A stretch of 64,000 nt of DNA from Streptomyces sp. WAC05374 (GTDB taxonomy: Bacteria; Actinomycetota; Actinomycetes; Streptomycetales; Streptomycetaceae): contig NZ_SMNQ01000007.1 of the NCBI RefSeq assembly GCF_004353505.1, positions 62,001 through 126,000 on the forward strand, given 5' to 3'. The notes under the pieces are model-generated. The model saw nothing but the letters and a program-made list of their open reading frames with translations, did no database searches and was not told the origin of the DNA. The position numbers and the translations under genes are program-made. Position 1 is the stretch's first letter. Every line of letters begins with the position of its first letter. This document shows, one piece after another, positions 1 to 10,594 of the stretch.

Positions 1-2787
1 GAGGGCACCGGTCGTCAGCGTCCCGGCCTCCACCCGCCCCGCGCCGACGATCAGCACGGCCGCCGCGGCCACCGACGACAGGAGCTGCACGAAGGGGAAG
101 TAGACGGAGATCAGCCACTGGCCGCGCACGCGCGCCGCCCGGTACTCCGCGCTCCGCGCCGCGAAGCCCTCCGCGCCCGACCGCTCCCGGCGGAACGCCT
201 GCACGATCCGCAGCCCGGACACCGACTCCTGGAGGTCGGCGTTGACGACGCTGATCCGCTCCCGCGCCAGCTCGTACGCCTTCACGCTGGAGCGGCGGAA
301 GAAGAACGTGCCGATGACGAGCACCGGCAGGGTCGCGAAGACCACCAGGGCGAGCTGCACGTCGATCACGACCAGCGCGATCATGATGCCGAAGAAGGTC
401 ACCAGCGACACGAACGCGGTGACGAGCCCGGTCTGGAGGAACGTCGACAGGGCGTCCACGTCCGTCGTCATCCGGGTCATGATCCGCCCGGTCAGCTCGC
501 GCTCGTAGTAGTCCAGCCCCAGGCGCTGGAGCTGCGCGAAGATCTTCAGGCGCAGCGCGTACAGCACCCGCTCGCCGGTCCGGCCGGTCATCCGGATCTC
601 ACCGGTCTGCGCCGCCCACTGCACCAGCACCGTCACCAGCGCCAGCCCGGACGCCGCCCACACCGCGCCCAGTGCGGCCTGCTCGACGCCCTCGTCGATG
701 CCGTGCCGGATCAGGATCGGCAGCAGCAGGCCCATGCCCGCGTCGACGGCGACGAGCGCCAGGCTCACCAGCAGGGCCGCCCCGAAGCCGCGCAGCAGCC
801 TGCGCAGCCCGTAGGACTCCTCGGGCGTGACCGCCCGCGCCTCGTCGACCGCCGGGGTGTCCGTCGCCGGGGGCAGCGCCTCCACCTGGGCGAGCAGCTC
901 GGGCGTGGCGCCCGGCGCGGCCGACTCCTCGGCGGGCCGCTCCCGCTCCCACAGGGCGGGCGTGATGCCCCGCTCCGCGTCGAACTCGGCGTCCAGCTCC
1001 TCGCGCACCGAGCGGTCCTCGGGCACCTCCAGGGGCAGGGCGTGGCCGGGCGAGACACCGCCCAGCTCCTCGGGGTCGGTCAGCAGCCTGCGGTAGAGCG
1101 CCGAGCGCCGCTCCAGCTCCTCGTGGGTGCCGATGTCGGACAGCCGCCCGTCGTCGAGGACGGCGATCCGGTCGGCGAGGTTCAGGGTGGAGCGGCGGTG
1201 CGCGATCAGCAGGGTGGTGCGCCCGGCCATGACGGACCGCAGCGCCTCGTGGATCTCGTGCTCGACGCGGGCGTCGACGGCCGAGGTGGCGTCGTCCAGG
1301 AGCAGCAGTCTGGGGTCGGTGAGGATGGCGCGGGCCAGGGCGATGCGCTGGCGCTGTCCGCCGGACAGGGTCAGCCCGTGCTCGCCGACCTTGGTGTCGT
1401 AGCCGTCGGGCAGGGCGGTGATGAACCCGTCCGCCTGCGCGGCCCGGGCCGCCGTACGGATCTCTGCGTCGGTGGCGTCCGGCCTGCCGTAGGCGATGTT
1501 GGCGCGGACGGTGTCGGAGAAGAGGAAGCTGTCCTCCGGTACGAGGCCGATGGCGGCCCGCAGCGACGCGAGGGTCAGCTCGCGCACGTCGTGCCCGCCG
1601 ACCAGGACGGCGCCGTGTGTCACGTCGTAGAAGCGCGGCAGGAGCAGCGAGACGGTCGACTTGCCGCTGCCGGAGGAGCCGACGACGGCGACGGTCTCGC
1701 CGGGGCGGATCTCCAGCGAGAAGCCGTCGAGGACGGGGTGCCCGTCCTCGTACGCGAACGACACGTCGTCGAACTCGACGCTCGCCGGGGCGTCCGCCGG
1801 GAGCTCCTTGGTCCCGTCCTGGATCACCGGTTCGGTGTCGATGAGCTCCAGGACGCGCTCGACGCCCGCGCGGGCCTGCTGGCCGACGGTGAGGACCATG
1901 GCGAGCATGCGGACCGGGCCGACGAGCTGTGCCAGGTAGGTGGAGAAGGCGACGAACGTACCGAGGGTGATCTGCCCGCGGGTGGCCAGCCAGCCGCCGA
2001 GCGCCAGCATGGCGACCTGGCCGAGCGCGGGCACGGACTGGAGGGCCGGGGTGTAGCGGCTGTTCAGCCTGATGGTGCGCATCCGGCCGGCGAACAGCTT
2101 GCGGCTCGCCTCGCGGATCTTGCCGGTCTCCTGCTCCTCCTGTCCGAAGCCCTTGACCACCCGCACCCCGGTCACGGCGCCGTCGACCACGCCCGCGACG
2201 TGCGCGGCCTGTGCCTGGGCGTACCAGGTGGCGGGGTGCAGCCGGGTGCGGCTGCGCCGGGCCACCCACCACAGGGCGGGGGCGACGGCGAGCGCGACCA
2301 GGGTGAGCGGCAGCGACAGCCACGCCATGACGACGAGGGAGATCAGGAAGAGCAGGACGTTCCCGATGGTCATCGGGAGCATGAAGAGCAGGCCCTGGAT
2401 GAGCTGGAGGTCGCTGGTGGCGCGGCCGACGACCTGCCCGGTGGACAGCTCGTCCTGCCGCCGCCCGTCGAGCCGGGTGATCGTGCCGTACATCTCGGTG
2501 CGCAGGTCGTGCTGCACGTCGAGGGCGAGCCGGCCGCCGTAGTAGCGGCGGATGTACGTCAGGACGTAGACGGCGGCCGCGGCGGCCAGGAGCAGCCCCG
2601 TCCAGACGGCCAGGGAGCGGGTCCCGGCGCCGATGACGTCGTCGATGACGACCTTGGTGATCAGCGGGACGAGGGCCATGACGGCCATGCCCGCGAGGGA
2701 CGAGCCGAGGGCGAGCACCACATTGCGCCGGTAGCGCCAGGCGTACCCGGACAGCCGTCGTGCCCAACCCTGCTCTGCCGCCGCCAC
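1..2787 (-). CDS. Fused two-half ABC exporter (TMD-NBD-TMD...), 3' part missing
   Basis: This is a membrane ABC transporter of the drug/lipid exporter type. It reads open from a GTG at 2787 (GGGAGG six bases upstream) to the left edge, giving 929 codons without a stop. An N-terminal six-helix TMD is followed by a complete nucleotide-binding domain: Walker A GSSGSGKST near residue 370, signature LSGGQ near 472 and Walker B LLLLDDATSAVD near 495. A second membrane domain starts near residue 620, so the second NBD must lie outside the window and the protein should be roughly 1,250 residues. The first NBD has Asp where the catalytic Glu normally follows Walker B (DD, not DE). That is the usual mark of the degenerate site in asymmetric exporters. 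The substrate cannot be inferred. Confidence 0.9.
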   Translation of the reverse strand, partial: MAAAEQGWARRLSGYAWRYRRNVVLALGSSLAGMAVMALVPLITKVVIDDVIGAGTRSLAVWTGLLLAAAAAVYVLTYIRRYYGGRLALDVQHDLRTEMYGTITRLDGRRQDELSTGQVVGRATSDLQLIQGLLFMLPMTIGNVLLFLISLVVMAWLSLPLTLVALAVAPALWWVARRSRTRLHPATWYAQAQAAHVAGVVDGAVTGVRVVKGFGQEEQETGKIREASRKLFAGRMRTIRLNSRYTPALQSVPALGQVAMLALGGWLATRGQITLGTFVAFSTYLAQLVGPVRMLAMVLTVGQQARAGVERVLELIDTEPVIQDGTKELPADAPASVEFDDVSFAYEDGHPVLDGFSLEIRPGETVAVVGSSGSGKSTVSLLLPRFYDVTHGAVLVGGHDVRELTLASLRAAIGLVPEDSFLFSDTVRANIAYGRPDATDAEIRTAARAAQADGFITALPDGYDTKVGEHGLTLSGGQRQRIALARAILTDPRLLLLDDATSAVDARVEHEIHEALRSVMAGRTTLLIAHRRSTLNLADRIAVLDDGRLSDIGTHEELERRSALYRRLLTDPEELGGVSPGHALPLEVPEDRSVREELDAEFDAERGITPALWERERPAEESAAPGATPELLAQVEALPPATDTPAVDEARAVTPEESYGLRRLLRGFGAALLVSLALVAVDAGMGLLLPILIRHGIDEGVEQAALGAVWAASGLALVTVLVQWAAQTGEIRMTGRTGERVLYALRLKIFAQLQRLGLDYYERELTGRIMTRMTTDVDALSTFLQTGLVTAFVSLVTFFGIMIALVVIDVQLALVVFATLPVLVIGTFFFRRSSVKAYELARERISVVNADLQESVSGLRIVQAFRRERSGAEGFAARSAEYRAARVRGQWLISVYFPFVQLLSSVAAAAVLIVGAGRVEAGTLTTGAL

Positions 2788-2886
2788 GTGGTGCCTCCCG
2801 TTTCGATCTCCGGTCCGATGACCTGATCTTCCGGAAGGCACCAACGCGGGCGCGAACGGATTTCATCCCTCCGCAACACATCCCTT

Positions 2887-2898
2887 GGTCCTAGGACC
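2887..2898. other. 12 bp perfect palindrome between two minus-strand genes
   Basis: GGTCCTAGGACC is a perfect inverted repeat in the 117 bp between the serine hydrolase stop (2905) and the ABC exporter start (2787). It could be an operator for the exporter or the base of a small terminator. No U-tract follows it on either strand. Confidence 0.4.
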
Positions 2899-2904
2899 TC
2901 AGGC

Positions 2905-3861
2905 TCAGCGCGGGGCGCTCACCATGTCCTGGGCGGCCCGTCCGGGCACGGCCGGCACGGCCTCCTGCGGGACGGCGGGCGGGACGAAGACGTCGCTCCG
3001 GGCGGCCGTGGGGTTGAGGTCGGCGTGGACCGCGCGCGCGACCGCCTGGATGGTGTTGATGCCGTCCTGCATGGTCGCGTTGTCGTGGGTGAGGACGGTG
3101 ATCTGGTAGTTGTGCGCCGTTCCGGTGAAGGCGCCGATGGAGTGCACGCGCCAGCCGTGGGTGGCACGCGGCAGCCAGCCGTTCTTCACGTGGATCTTGG
3201 CGGTGGAGGGCGCGCCGGCCGGGGTGCCCCAGCGCTGCGAGGCGATCACGCTGTTCATGAGCTGGAGGATGTAGGCCCGCGAGGCGTCGGTGAGGACGGC
3301 GTTCTTCGCGGTGATCAGCGCCAGCAGCTTCTGCTGGTCACGGGCGGTGATCTGGGTGAGCCCCCAGTAGCCGCCGGAGCCCGGGACGGTCTTCGTCATG
3401 CCGGCCGCGGTGAGGAAGCCCTTCACCTTGGTCACGCCGAGCTGCCTCCACAGCGCGCTCGTGGCGTCGTTGTCCGACTTGGTGATCATCGCGTGGGCGC
3501 GGGACTTCTCCGTCGCGGTCAGCGCCCGCCCCGTCTTCTGGGCGTCCCACAGCAGGGTGGCGAGCACGGTCGTCTTGACCACGCTCGCGGAGTCGAACTG
3601 CGTGTCCGGCCGCAGCACGCAGCTCGTCTTCGTGATCCGGTCGTTCACGAGGATCGCGGTGGTGGACTTGCGGCCCTTGAGGGCGGCGTTGATGTCCTGG
3701 ACCAGCTTGGCGGCGAGGCCCGCCTTCTGGGAGGTGCACGCCACGGCCGGCGTCGCGGCGGTGGCGGGTGTGACGGTGGCGGCGGTCGGCAGGAGCACCC
3801 CGAGGGCGACCGCGGCGCACACGGCCCCGCGCCTGCGGCGGGATATGGAAAGTCTGTTCAC
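2905..3861 (-). CDS. Secreted class A beta-lactamase-like serine hydrolase
   Basis: A 318-residue exported protein of the penicillin-recognising serine hydrolase fold. The frame stays open further upstream, but the GTG at 3861 is preferred because it places RRRR and a hydrophobic Ala-rich segment at the N-terminus as a Sec signal peptide ending near ATAATPA. The family triad is visible: S93-V-V-K96 (nucleophile and base), S129-D130-N131, and K226-N-G in place of the usual K-T/S-G. The K-N-G variant suggests a carboxypeptidase-like or non-lactamase activity rather than strong antibiotic hydrolysis, but that is inference. It ends shortly before the ABC exporter gene and follows the ThDP enzyme gene on the same strand. 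Confidence 0.8.
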   Translation of the reverse strand: MNRLSISRRRRGAVCAAVALGVLLPTAATVTPATAATPAVACTSQKAGLAAKLVQDINAALKGRKSTTAILVNDRITKTSCVLRPDTQFDSASVVKTTVLATLLWDAQKTGRALTATEKSRAHAMITKSDNDATSALWRQLGVTKVKGFLTAAGMTKTVPGSGGYWGLTQITARDQQKLLALITAKNAVLTDASRAYILQLMNSVIASQRWGTPAGAPSTAKIHVKNGWLPRATHGWRVHSIGAFTGTAHNYQITVLTHDNATMQDGINTIQAVARAVHADLNPTAARSDVFVPPAVPQEAVPAVPGRAAQDMVSAPR

Positions 3862-3938
3862 GCAATCGATGACTCGGCAGGACGGGAATGGTTGTACGCA
3901 CGGGGCCCATCGGCCCGGCGGGCCCCGTGCGTACTCCG

Positions 3939-5621
3939 TCACAGGTGCGTCGGCGCGAACATCCTGAGCAGGGCGGGCAGGACCACGACGGAAGGGCCGG
4001 GCGCCGCCAGGGACTTGGCGAGATCGTCGCGCAGCGCCTCCGGGGTCGTCCGGACGGCCGGGACGCCGAACGACTCGGCGAGCGCCACGAAGTCGGGGCG
4101 GACCAGCTCGGTGCCGGTGGCCTCACCGTACGCGTCGTTCATGTACTCGCGGAGGATGCCGTACCCGCCGTCGTCGACGATCAGCCACGTGACGTCGAAC
4201 CCGTACTGCCGGGCCGTGGCCAGTTCGGCGATCGAGTACATGGCGCCGCCGTCGCCGGAGACGGCCAGCACGGGCCGCGAAGGGTCCGCCGCGGCCGCGC
4301 CCAGCGCCGCGGGGAAGGCGTAGCCGAGGCCGCCGGCACCCTGCGCCGAGTGCATGGTGTTGGGGCGCCGGGCGTCGAAGGCGGACCAGGCCCAGTAGGC
4401 GAGGATCGTCATGTCCCAGAAGCCGGGCGCGTCGTCCGGGAGGGCGTCCCGCACGGCGGCCAGGACCCGCCGCTCCAGGGCGAGGTCCTGGCCGTCGATC
4501 CGTTCCCGCACCCTGTCCAGCACCGTGCGCACGCGGGCGGGTGCCTCCGCGTCCGGCCGCGCCTCCACCGTCTCCAGCAGCGCGGACAGGGCAAGCCGGG
4601 CGTCCGCGTGGATACCGAGGGCCGGATGGTTGGACTCCAGCTTCCCGAGGTCCGCCTCGATCTGGATCACCCGGCCGCGCGGGGCGAACGTGTGGTAGTT
4701 CGAGGACAGCTCACCGAGCCCGGAGCCCACCACCAGCAGGACATCGGCATCCTCCAGGAACTCCGTGGTGTGCCGGTCCTCCAGCCACGACTGCAGCGAC
4801 AGCGGGTGCTCCCACGGGAAGGCGCCCTTGCCGCCGAACGTCGTGACCACCGGCGCCTGCACGCGCTCCGCCAGGGCCAGCAGCTTGCCGGCCGCGTCGG
4901 AGCGCACCACCCCGCCACCCGCGATGATCGCCGGCCGCTCCGCGTTCGCCAGCAGGTGCGCGGCGACGGCGGTCAGCTCCGGGCGCGGCGCGAGCTCGTC
5001 GGGAAACGCGTCCACGGGCGTCACCACCGGCAACGACGTCCCGGCCGCCAGCACGTCCTGCGGAATCTCCACCCAGACCGGACCGTGCGGCGCGGTGAGC
5101 GCGGACTGCCAGGCGGCGGCGACGGCCGACGGGATCTGCGACGCGGTGCGCACCGTGTGCACGGACTTCACGACGTCGCGGAACGACGCCTGCTGGTCAC
5201 GCAGCTCATGCAGGTAGCCACGGCGTCCGCCGCCCAGCCCGGCGACCGGCACCTGGCTGCCGATCGCCAGCACGGGCGCGCTCGCCGCCGCCGCCTCCTG
5301 AAGCGCGGCCAGCGACATCAGGGCACCGGGACCGGTGGACAGCAGCAGCGGGGCCGCCTCGCCGGTGATCCTGCCGTACGCGTCGGCGGCGAAACCCGCG
5401 TTGTTCTCGACGCGCAGCCCCACGTACCGGAGCGACGAACGGCGCAAGGCGTCGAACATGCCCAGCGCGTGCTGGCCGGGCAGCCCGAACACCGTGGTGG
5501 CCCCCAGCCCGGCCAGCGTCTCCACGACGAGATCCCCGCCGGTCCGGCCGGGCGGCGGGTTCAGCGCGGCCTCGGTCTGCCGGGCGGTGGGCCGCAGCAC
5601 CAGATCGTGGTCGTGAGTCAC
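3939..5621 (-). CDS. Thiamine diphosphate-dependent enzyme, acetolactate synthase-like
   Basis: A 560-residue cytosolic ThDP enzyme with the three-domain pyruvate oxidase/acetohydroxyacid synthase layout. The GTG start is at 5621. The N-terminal PYR domain carries the activating glutamate in VENNAG (E72). The C-terminal PP domain has the Mg-ThDP motif starting at GDGG (456-459), but the usual NN end of that motif is DD here. No regulatory subunit gene (ilvH-type) is adjacent, so a biosynthetic AHAS is unlikely. The gene lies 220 bp downstream of the ureohydrolase gene on the same strand, which suggests a joint role in degrading guanidino or amine compounds. The exact substrate is unknown. Its leader holds a nested inverted repeat. 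Confidence 0.85.
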   Translation of the reverse strand: MTHDHDLVLRPTARQTEAALNPPPGRTGGDLVVETLAGLGATTVFGLPGQHALGMFDALRRSSLRYVGLRVENNAGFAADAYGRITGEAAPLLLSTGPGALMSLAALQEAAAASAPVLAIGSQVPVAGLGGGRRGYLHELRDQQASFRDVVKSVHTVRTASQIPSAVAAAWQSALTAPHGPVWVEIPQDVLAAGTSLPVVTPVDAFPDELAPRPELTAVAAHLLANAERPAIIAGGGVVRSDAAGKLLALAERVQAPVVTTFGGKGAFPWEHPLSLQSWLEDRHTTEFLEDADVLLVVGSGLGELSSNYHTFAPRGRVIQIEADLGKLESNHPALGIHADARLALSALLETVEARPDAEAPARVRTVLDRVRERIDGQDLALERRVLAAVRDALPDDAPGFWDMTILAYWAWSAFDARRPNTMHSAQGAGGLGYAFPAALGAAAADPSRPVLAVSGDGGAMYSIAELATARQYGFDVTWLIVDDGGYGILREYMNDAYGEATGTELVRPDFVALAESFGVPAVRTTPEALRDDLAKSLAAPGPSVVVLPALLRMFAPTHL

Positions 5622-5662
5622 GCTCTTCCTTTCGGGCTCGGTTCTCCTCCGGGGCGCCTGTT

Positions 5663-5737
5663 GGTGATGTCGACGGTCGATCGTGCCCGGTTCCTCGTTC
5701 CTCGGAACCTCCGCGCGTTCTCCCTTTCGACATCACC
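5663..5737. promoter_or_regulatory. Nested inverted repeat in the leader of the ThDP enzyme gene
   Basis: GGTGATGTCGA (5663-5673) is the exact reverse complement of TCGACATCACC (5727-5737), an 11 bp pair with a 53 nt interior. Inside it GGTTCC (5689-5694) pairs with GGAACC (5704-5709). The structure lies 40-115 bp upstream of the GTG at 5621. It could be two operator half-sites or an RNA hairpin controlling the downstream gene. The conserved TPP-riboswitch core (CTGAGA) is not present. Confidence 0.5.
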
Positions 5738-5841
5738 GCGCCCCTTCGGCTCACTCGCCGTTCCGTACCGGATGTGGGCCGGGGCCGGGGCGGTGCAGGG
5801 TCGCCCCCACACCCACCGGCGGCAGCCGCCTCCCGCGCAGG

Positions 5842-6837
5842 TTACTTCGCGGAGCCCTCCGCGCCGGAGGCGCGCTGCGCCGCGATCTGGCGGGACATGA
5901 TCGTCGTCAGCTCGTACGCCGTGTGGGAGGCGGCGACCGAGGTGATCTCGGCGTGGTCGTACGCGGGGGCGACCTCGACGACGTCGGCCGACACCAGGTT
6001 GCAGGAGGCCAGACCGCGCAGGATCTCCAGCAGTTCGCGGGACGTCATGCCGCCCGCCTCGGGCGTGCCGGTGCCGGGGGCGTGCGCGGGGTCGAGGCAG
6101 TCGATGTCGATGGAGATGTACAGCGGGCGGTCACCGATGCGCTGGCGGAGCTGGTCGGCGACCTCGTCGGCGCCGCGCCGGTAGACGTCGGCCGAGGTGA
6201 CGATGCCGAAGCCCATCTTCTCGTCGTCGGTCAGGTCCTGCTTGCCGTACAGCGGGCCGCGCGTACCGACGTGGGAGAGCGCCTCGGTGTCGAGGATGCC
6301 CTCCTCGACGGCCCGGCGGAACGGGGTGCCGTGGGTGTACTCGGCGCCGAAGTAGGTGTCCCACGTGTCGAGGTGGGCGTCGAAGTGGAGCAGGGCGACC
6401 GGGCCGTGCTTCTTGGCGACGGACCGCAGCAGGGGCAGGGCGATGGTGTGGTCGCCGCCCAGGGTCATCAGGCGGGCGCCGGTGCCGAGCAGATCGTCGG
6501 CGGCGGCCTCCACCGTCTCGACGGCCTCGTTGATGTTGAACGGGTTCACGGCGATGTCGCCGCCGTCCGCGACCTGGGCGAGCGCGAACGGCGAGGCGTC
6601 CTGCGCCGGGTTGTAGGGGCGCAGCAGGCGGGACGCCTCACGGATGGCGTTGCCGCCGAAGCGGGCGCCGGGGCGGTAGGAGACGCCCGAGTCGAAGGGC
6701 ACGCCCACCACGGCGACGTCGGCGGTGCCGACCTCGTCGAGCCGCGGCAGCCGCGCGAACGTCGCCGGTCCGGCGTACCGCGGGACGCGGGACGAGTCGA
6801 TGGGGCCGCGCGGCGTCTCGGGGGTGCTGCTGCTCAT
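5842..6837 (-). CDS. speB: Agmatinase / guanidinobutyrase-type ureohydrolase
   Basis: A 331-residue Mn-dependent ureohydrolase that removes urea from a guanidino compound. The ATG at 6837 is chosen because AGAAGG lies 9 nt upstream and the family core follows directly. Binuclear metal motifs are complete: GGDHT near residue 141, DAHLDTWD near 164 and [16 protein letters not shown] near 254. These fit the agmatinase branch rather than arginase. Agmatine and 4-guanidinobutyrate users cannot be separated by eye. It is transcribed away from the PucR-type regulator at 6993, a common arrangement for catabolic genes with their activator, and the ThDP enzyme gene follows downstream. Confidence 0.88.
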   Translation of the reverse strand: MSSSTPETPRGPIDSSRVPRYAGPATFARLPRLDEVGTADVAVVGVPFDSGVSYRPGARFGGNAIREASRLLRPYNPAQDASPFALAQVADGGDIAVNPFNINEAVETVEAAADDLLGTGARLMTLGGDHTIALPLLRSVAKKHGPVALLHFDAHLDTWDTYFGAEYTHGTPFRRAVEEGILDTEALSHVGTRGPLYGKQDLTDDEKMGFGIVTSADVYRRGADEVADQLRQRIGDRPLYISIDIDCLDPAHAPGTGTPEAGGMTSRELLEILRGLASCNLVSADVVEVAPAYDHAEITSVAASHTAYELTTIMSRQIAAQRASGAEGSAK

Positions 6838-6992
6838 GTTCGGATGCCTTCTTTCGGTCGCCGGGTACTGCTGTGTCCGGTATGCACTGCTTCGAGTGCG
6901 CATGGCCGGTCGGGACGACAGTAAGTGGCCGGGGCCCGGCGCTGAAGTGTACGTTTCCTCCATTGTCGGGCCATTCAGTGGAGGAACCGTCC

Positions 6993-8423
6993 ATGGCCGA
7001 TGCGGCACCGACCCCACCGGGGCCCGCGATCCCGCTCACGGCGCTGCTCGCCCGGGAGGAACTGGGCCTGCGCCTGGTCGCCGGGCCCGGCGAGGCCGCC
7101 CTGCACTGGGTGCACACCTCCGAGATGGCCGACCCGTACCCCTACCTGCTGGGCGGCGAGCTGCTGATGACGGCGGGCGTGCAGCTCACGGACCCGGAGC
7201 GGTACGTGGCACGGGTCGTCGCCGCGGGCGCGGCGGCGCTCGGCTTCGGGGTGGCGCCGGTGCACGACACGGTGCCGCCGGAGCTGGTGGCCGCGTGCGC
7301 CCGGCACGGGCTGCCGCTGCTGGAGGTGCCGCCGAGGACGCCGTTCACGGCGGTGGGGCGCGCGGTGTGGCGGCTCATGGCGGAGGCCCGCCACCGGGAG
7401 CTGCGCCGGGTGACCGAGGCCCAGCAGTCGCTGGCCACCGCCGCGGCCCGCCCCGACCCGGTGCCGGCCGTGCTGCACGCCCTGGCCTCCCGGCTGGCGG
7501 GGCGTGCGGCCCTGTACGCGCAGGACGGCACGGAGTACGCGGCGGCGGGCCGCCCGGTGGAGCCGGAGGCCCGAGGGGCCCTGGCCCGCCTGGTGCGGGT
7601 GCTGCACCCGGACGGCCGCCCCGGTGAGGGCGCCGGGTCCGGCTCCCGCCCCGCCTCGGCGGCCGACACCGTGGGCGGCACCCATCTGGCCGCGTACCCC
7701 CTCGGGGGCGGCCAGGGACTGACGCTGGGCCTCGCCTCGGGGCGGCGGGAGGCGGGCGACCACACGATCGCGGGCGTCGCGGTGGTCCTCCTGTCGCTGC
7801 TCACCGCCCCGCACCAGGGCGCCGACGAGGCCGCGCGCTCCACCGCGCTGGTCCGCCTGCTGCTGGGCGCCGCCCCCGCCGACGTGACCCCGCTGCTCGG
7901 GGACGCCCCCTGGACCGTGGTGCACGCGCGCGGGGAGGGCGCCGTGCCGCCGCTGGGCACGCCGCTGCTGGACGCCCGGGACGACGGCACCGTCCGGGCG
8001 CTGCTGCCCGCCGGGCGGGAGGTCGCCCCGCACCCGGGCTGGACCCTGGGGGTCAGCGCCCCGGCGGAGGCGGCGGAGCTGGGCGCGGCCGACCTCCAGG
8101 CGGCCCGCGCCCTGCGCCGCGCCCGGGCCGCGCACACCCCGCTGGCCCGGCACCGCTCCGGCGGGCTCGGCGCCCTGCTGGACCCGGACGAGGCGACGGC
8201 GTACGCCCGGGCGCTTCTGGCCCCGCTGCCGGAGCCGCTGACGGAGACGCTGCGCACCTGGCTGTCCCTGCACGGCAACTGGGACCGCACGGCCACGGCG
8301 CTGGGGGTGCACCGCAACACGGTCCGGCAGCGGATCGCGCGCTGCGCGGTGCTGCTGGAGGCGGACCTGGACGACGCGGAGGTCCGGATGGAGCTGTGGT
8401 TCGCGCTGCGGTGGTCGCCGTGA
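6993..8423 (+). CDS. PucR-family transcriptional regulator
   Basis: A 476-residue regulator. The ATG at 6993 has GGAGG 7 nt upstream. The N-terminal part (about residues 10-130) looks like the PucR purine-catabolism sensory domain. The C-terminus (about 420-470) is the PucR helix-turn-helix, with the typical [20 protein letters not shown] stretch. It is divergent from the ureohydrolase gene across 155 bp, so it most likely controls that gene and its own. The inducer is probably the guanidino substrate or its product; this is inference from position only. Confidence 0.85.
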   Translation: MADAAPTPPGPAIPLTALLAREELGLRLVAGPGEAALHWVHTSEMADPYPYLLGGELLMTAGVQLTDPERYVARVVAAGAAALGFGVAPVHDTVPPELVAACARHGLPLLEVPPRTPFTAVGRAVWRLMAEARHRELRRVTEAQQSLATAAARPDPVPAVLHALASRLAGRAALYAQDGTEYAAAGRPVEPEARGALARLVRVLHPDGRPGEGAGSGSRPASAADTVGGTHLAAYPLGGGQGLTLGLASGRREAGDHTIAGVAVVLLSLLTAPHQGADEAARSTALVRLLLGAAPADVTPLLGDAPWTVVHARGEGAVPPLGTPLLDARDDGTVRALLPAGREVAPHPGWTLGVSAPAEAAELGAADLQAARALRRARAAHTPLARHRSGGLGALLDPDEATAYARALLAPLPEPLTETLRTWLSLHGNWDRTATALGVHRNTVRQRIARCAVLLEADLDDAEVRMELWFALRWSP

Positions 8424-8480
8424 TGGTTGTGACATGAACGACCCTGGACAGCTCCGGTGACTGCCCGGTAACTTCTTCTG

Positions 8481-8494
8481 AGCAAGCGCTTAGC
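8481..8494. promoter_or_regulatory. Candidate operator upstream of acyl-CoA dehydrogenase gene
   Basis: AGCAAGCGCTTAGC holds the perfect 8 bp palindrome AAGCGCTT and sits 47 bp before the GTG of the acyl-CoA dehydrogenase gene. Short palindromes of this kind are typical TetR-family sites in acyl-CoA pathways. The cognate regulator is not identified. Confidence 0.4.
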
Positions 8495-8540
8495 CAAGGC
8501 CCAGCGCGACCGTACCCAGCGACACCACGAGGAGGCGTCC

Positions 8541-9698
<1,158 letters not shown>

Positions 9699-9703
9699 TA
9701 CCG

Positions 9704-10579
9704 GTGACCCAAGCGCTCGACGACCTGCTCGATCTGCTCGACCTGGAGCGGATCGAGCAGGACATCTTCCGGGGCGAGTCCCGCTCGGCGATCGTCCCGC
9801 GCGTCTTCGGCGGCCAGGTCGCCGCACAGGCCCTGGTCGCGGCCGGCCGCACCGTCCCGGAGAACCGGCTCGCCCACTCCCTGCACGCGTACTTCCTGCG
9901 CGCCGGGGACCCGGGCGCGCCGATCGTCTACACCGTGGACCGCATCCGCGACGGCCGCTCGTTCACCACCCGGCGGGTCGTCGCCGTCCAGCACGGCCAG
10001 CCGATCTTCCACCTGTCCGCCTCGTTCCAGGCGTACGAGGAGGGCCTGGAGCACCAGGCGGACATGCCGCCCGCGCCGGACCCGGACACGCTCCCGACGG
10101 CCGCCGAGCTGCTGCCCCGCTACGCGGACCGGTTCGTCCACCCGGACACCGTGGACCGCCTGTTGGAGGCCCGGGAGGCGGTCGACCTGCGGTACGTCGA
10201 GGAGCCCCCGTACGGCACGGCGGGCGTGCGGCGGGAGCCGCGTTCCCAGGTGTGGTTCCGCACGAGCGGCAAGCTCGCGGACGACCCCCTGCTGCACGTG
10301 TGCCTGGCGACGTACGTCTCCGACATGACGCTGCTCGACTCGGTGCTCCTCGCCCACGGGCGGGGCGGCTGGGCGGTCGGCGACGTGGTGGGCGCGTCGC
10401 TGGACCACGCCATGTGGTTCCACCGCCCCTTCCGGGCGGACGAGTGGCTGCTGTACGACCAGGAGTCCCCGTCGGCCTCGGGCGGCCGGGGCCTGGGCCA
10501 GGCCCGCATCTACACCCAGGACGGGCGGCTGGCCATCTCGGTGATCCAGGAGGGCGTGGTGCGCGTCCCGCGCGGGTGA
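9704..10579 (+). CDS. tesB: Acyl-CoA thioesterase II (TesB-like)
   Basis: A 291-residue double-hotdog thioesterase that hydrolyses acyl-CoA to fatty acid and CoA. The GTG at 9704 lies 5 bp after the dehydrogenase stop; no strong ribosome site is seen, so translation is probably coupled. Residues matching the TesB catalytic set are present: Asp in YVSDMTLL, Gln in VIQEGVVR, and Ser (SLDHAMWFH) where the E. coli enzyme has Thr. Together with the dehydrogenase it may tune the acyl-CoA pool or release acyl chains the pathway cannot finish. Confidence 0.87.
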   Translation: MTQALDDLLDLLDLERIEQDIFRGESRSAIVPRVFGGQVAAQALVAAGRTVPENRLAHSLHAYFLRAGDPGAPIVYTVDRIRDGRSFTTRRVVAVQHGQPIFHLSASFQAYEEGLEHQADMPPAPDPDTLPTAAELLPRYADRFVHPDTVDRLLEAREAVDLRYVEEPPYGTAGVRREPRSQVWFRTSGKLADDPLLHVCLATYVSDMTLLDSVLLAHGRGGWAVGDVVGASLDHAMWFHRPFRADEWLLYDQESPSASGGRGLGQARIYTQDGRLAISVIQEGVVRVPRG

Positions 10580-10594
10580 GGTTTCCTTGGCCCC

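Noticed and set aside
599..2881. Long open frame (760 codons) overlapping the ABC exporter in another minus-strand frame
   Set aside because: Its translation is Arg/Ala/Gly/Pro-rich with no motifs. The overlapping frame encodes a textbook ABC transporter with Walker and signature motifs.
5622..5841. TPP riboswitch upstream of the ThDP enzyme gene
   Set aside because: The CTGAGA core and the second conserved element are absent. Only nested inverted repeats are seen.
6884..6899. GCACT...AGTGC inverted repeat between the ureohydrolase and PucR genes
   Set aside because: 5 bp arms are too short to separate from chance at this GC content.
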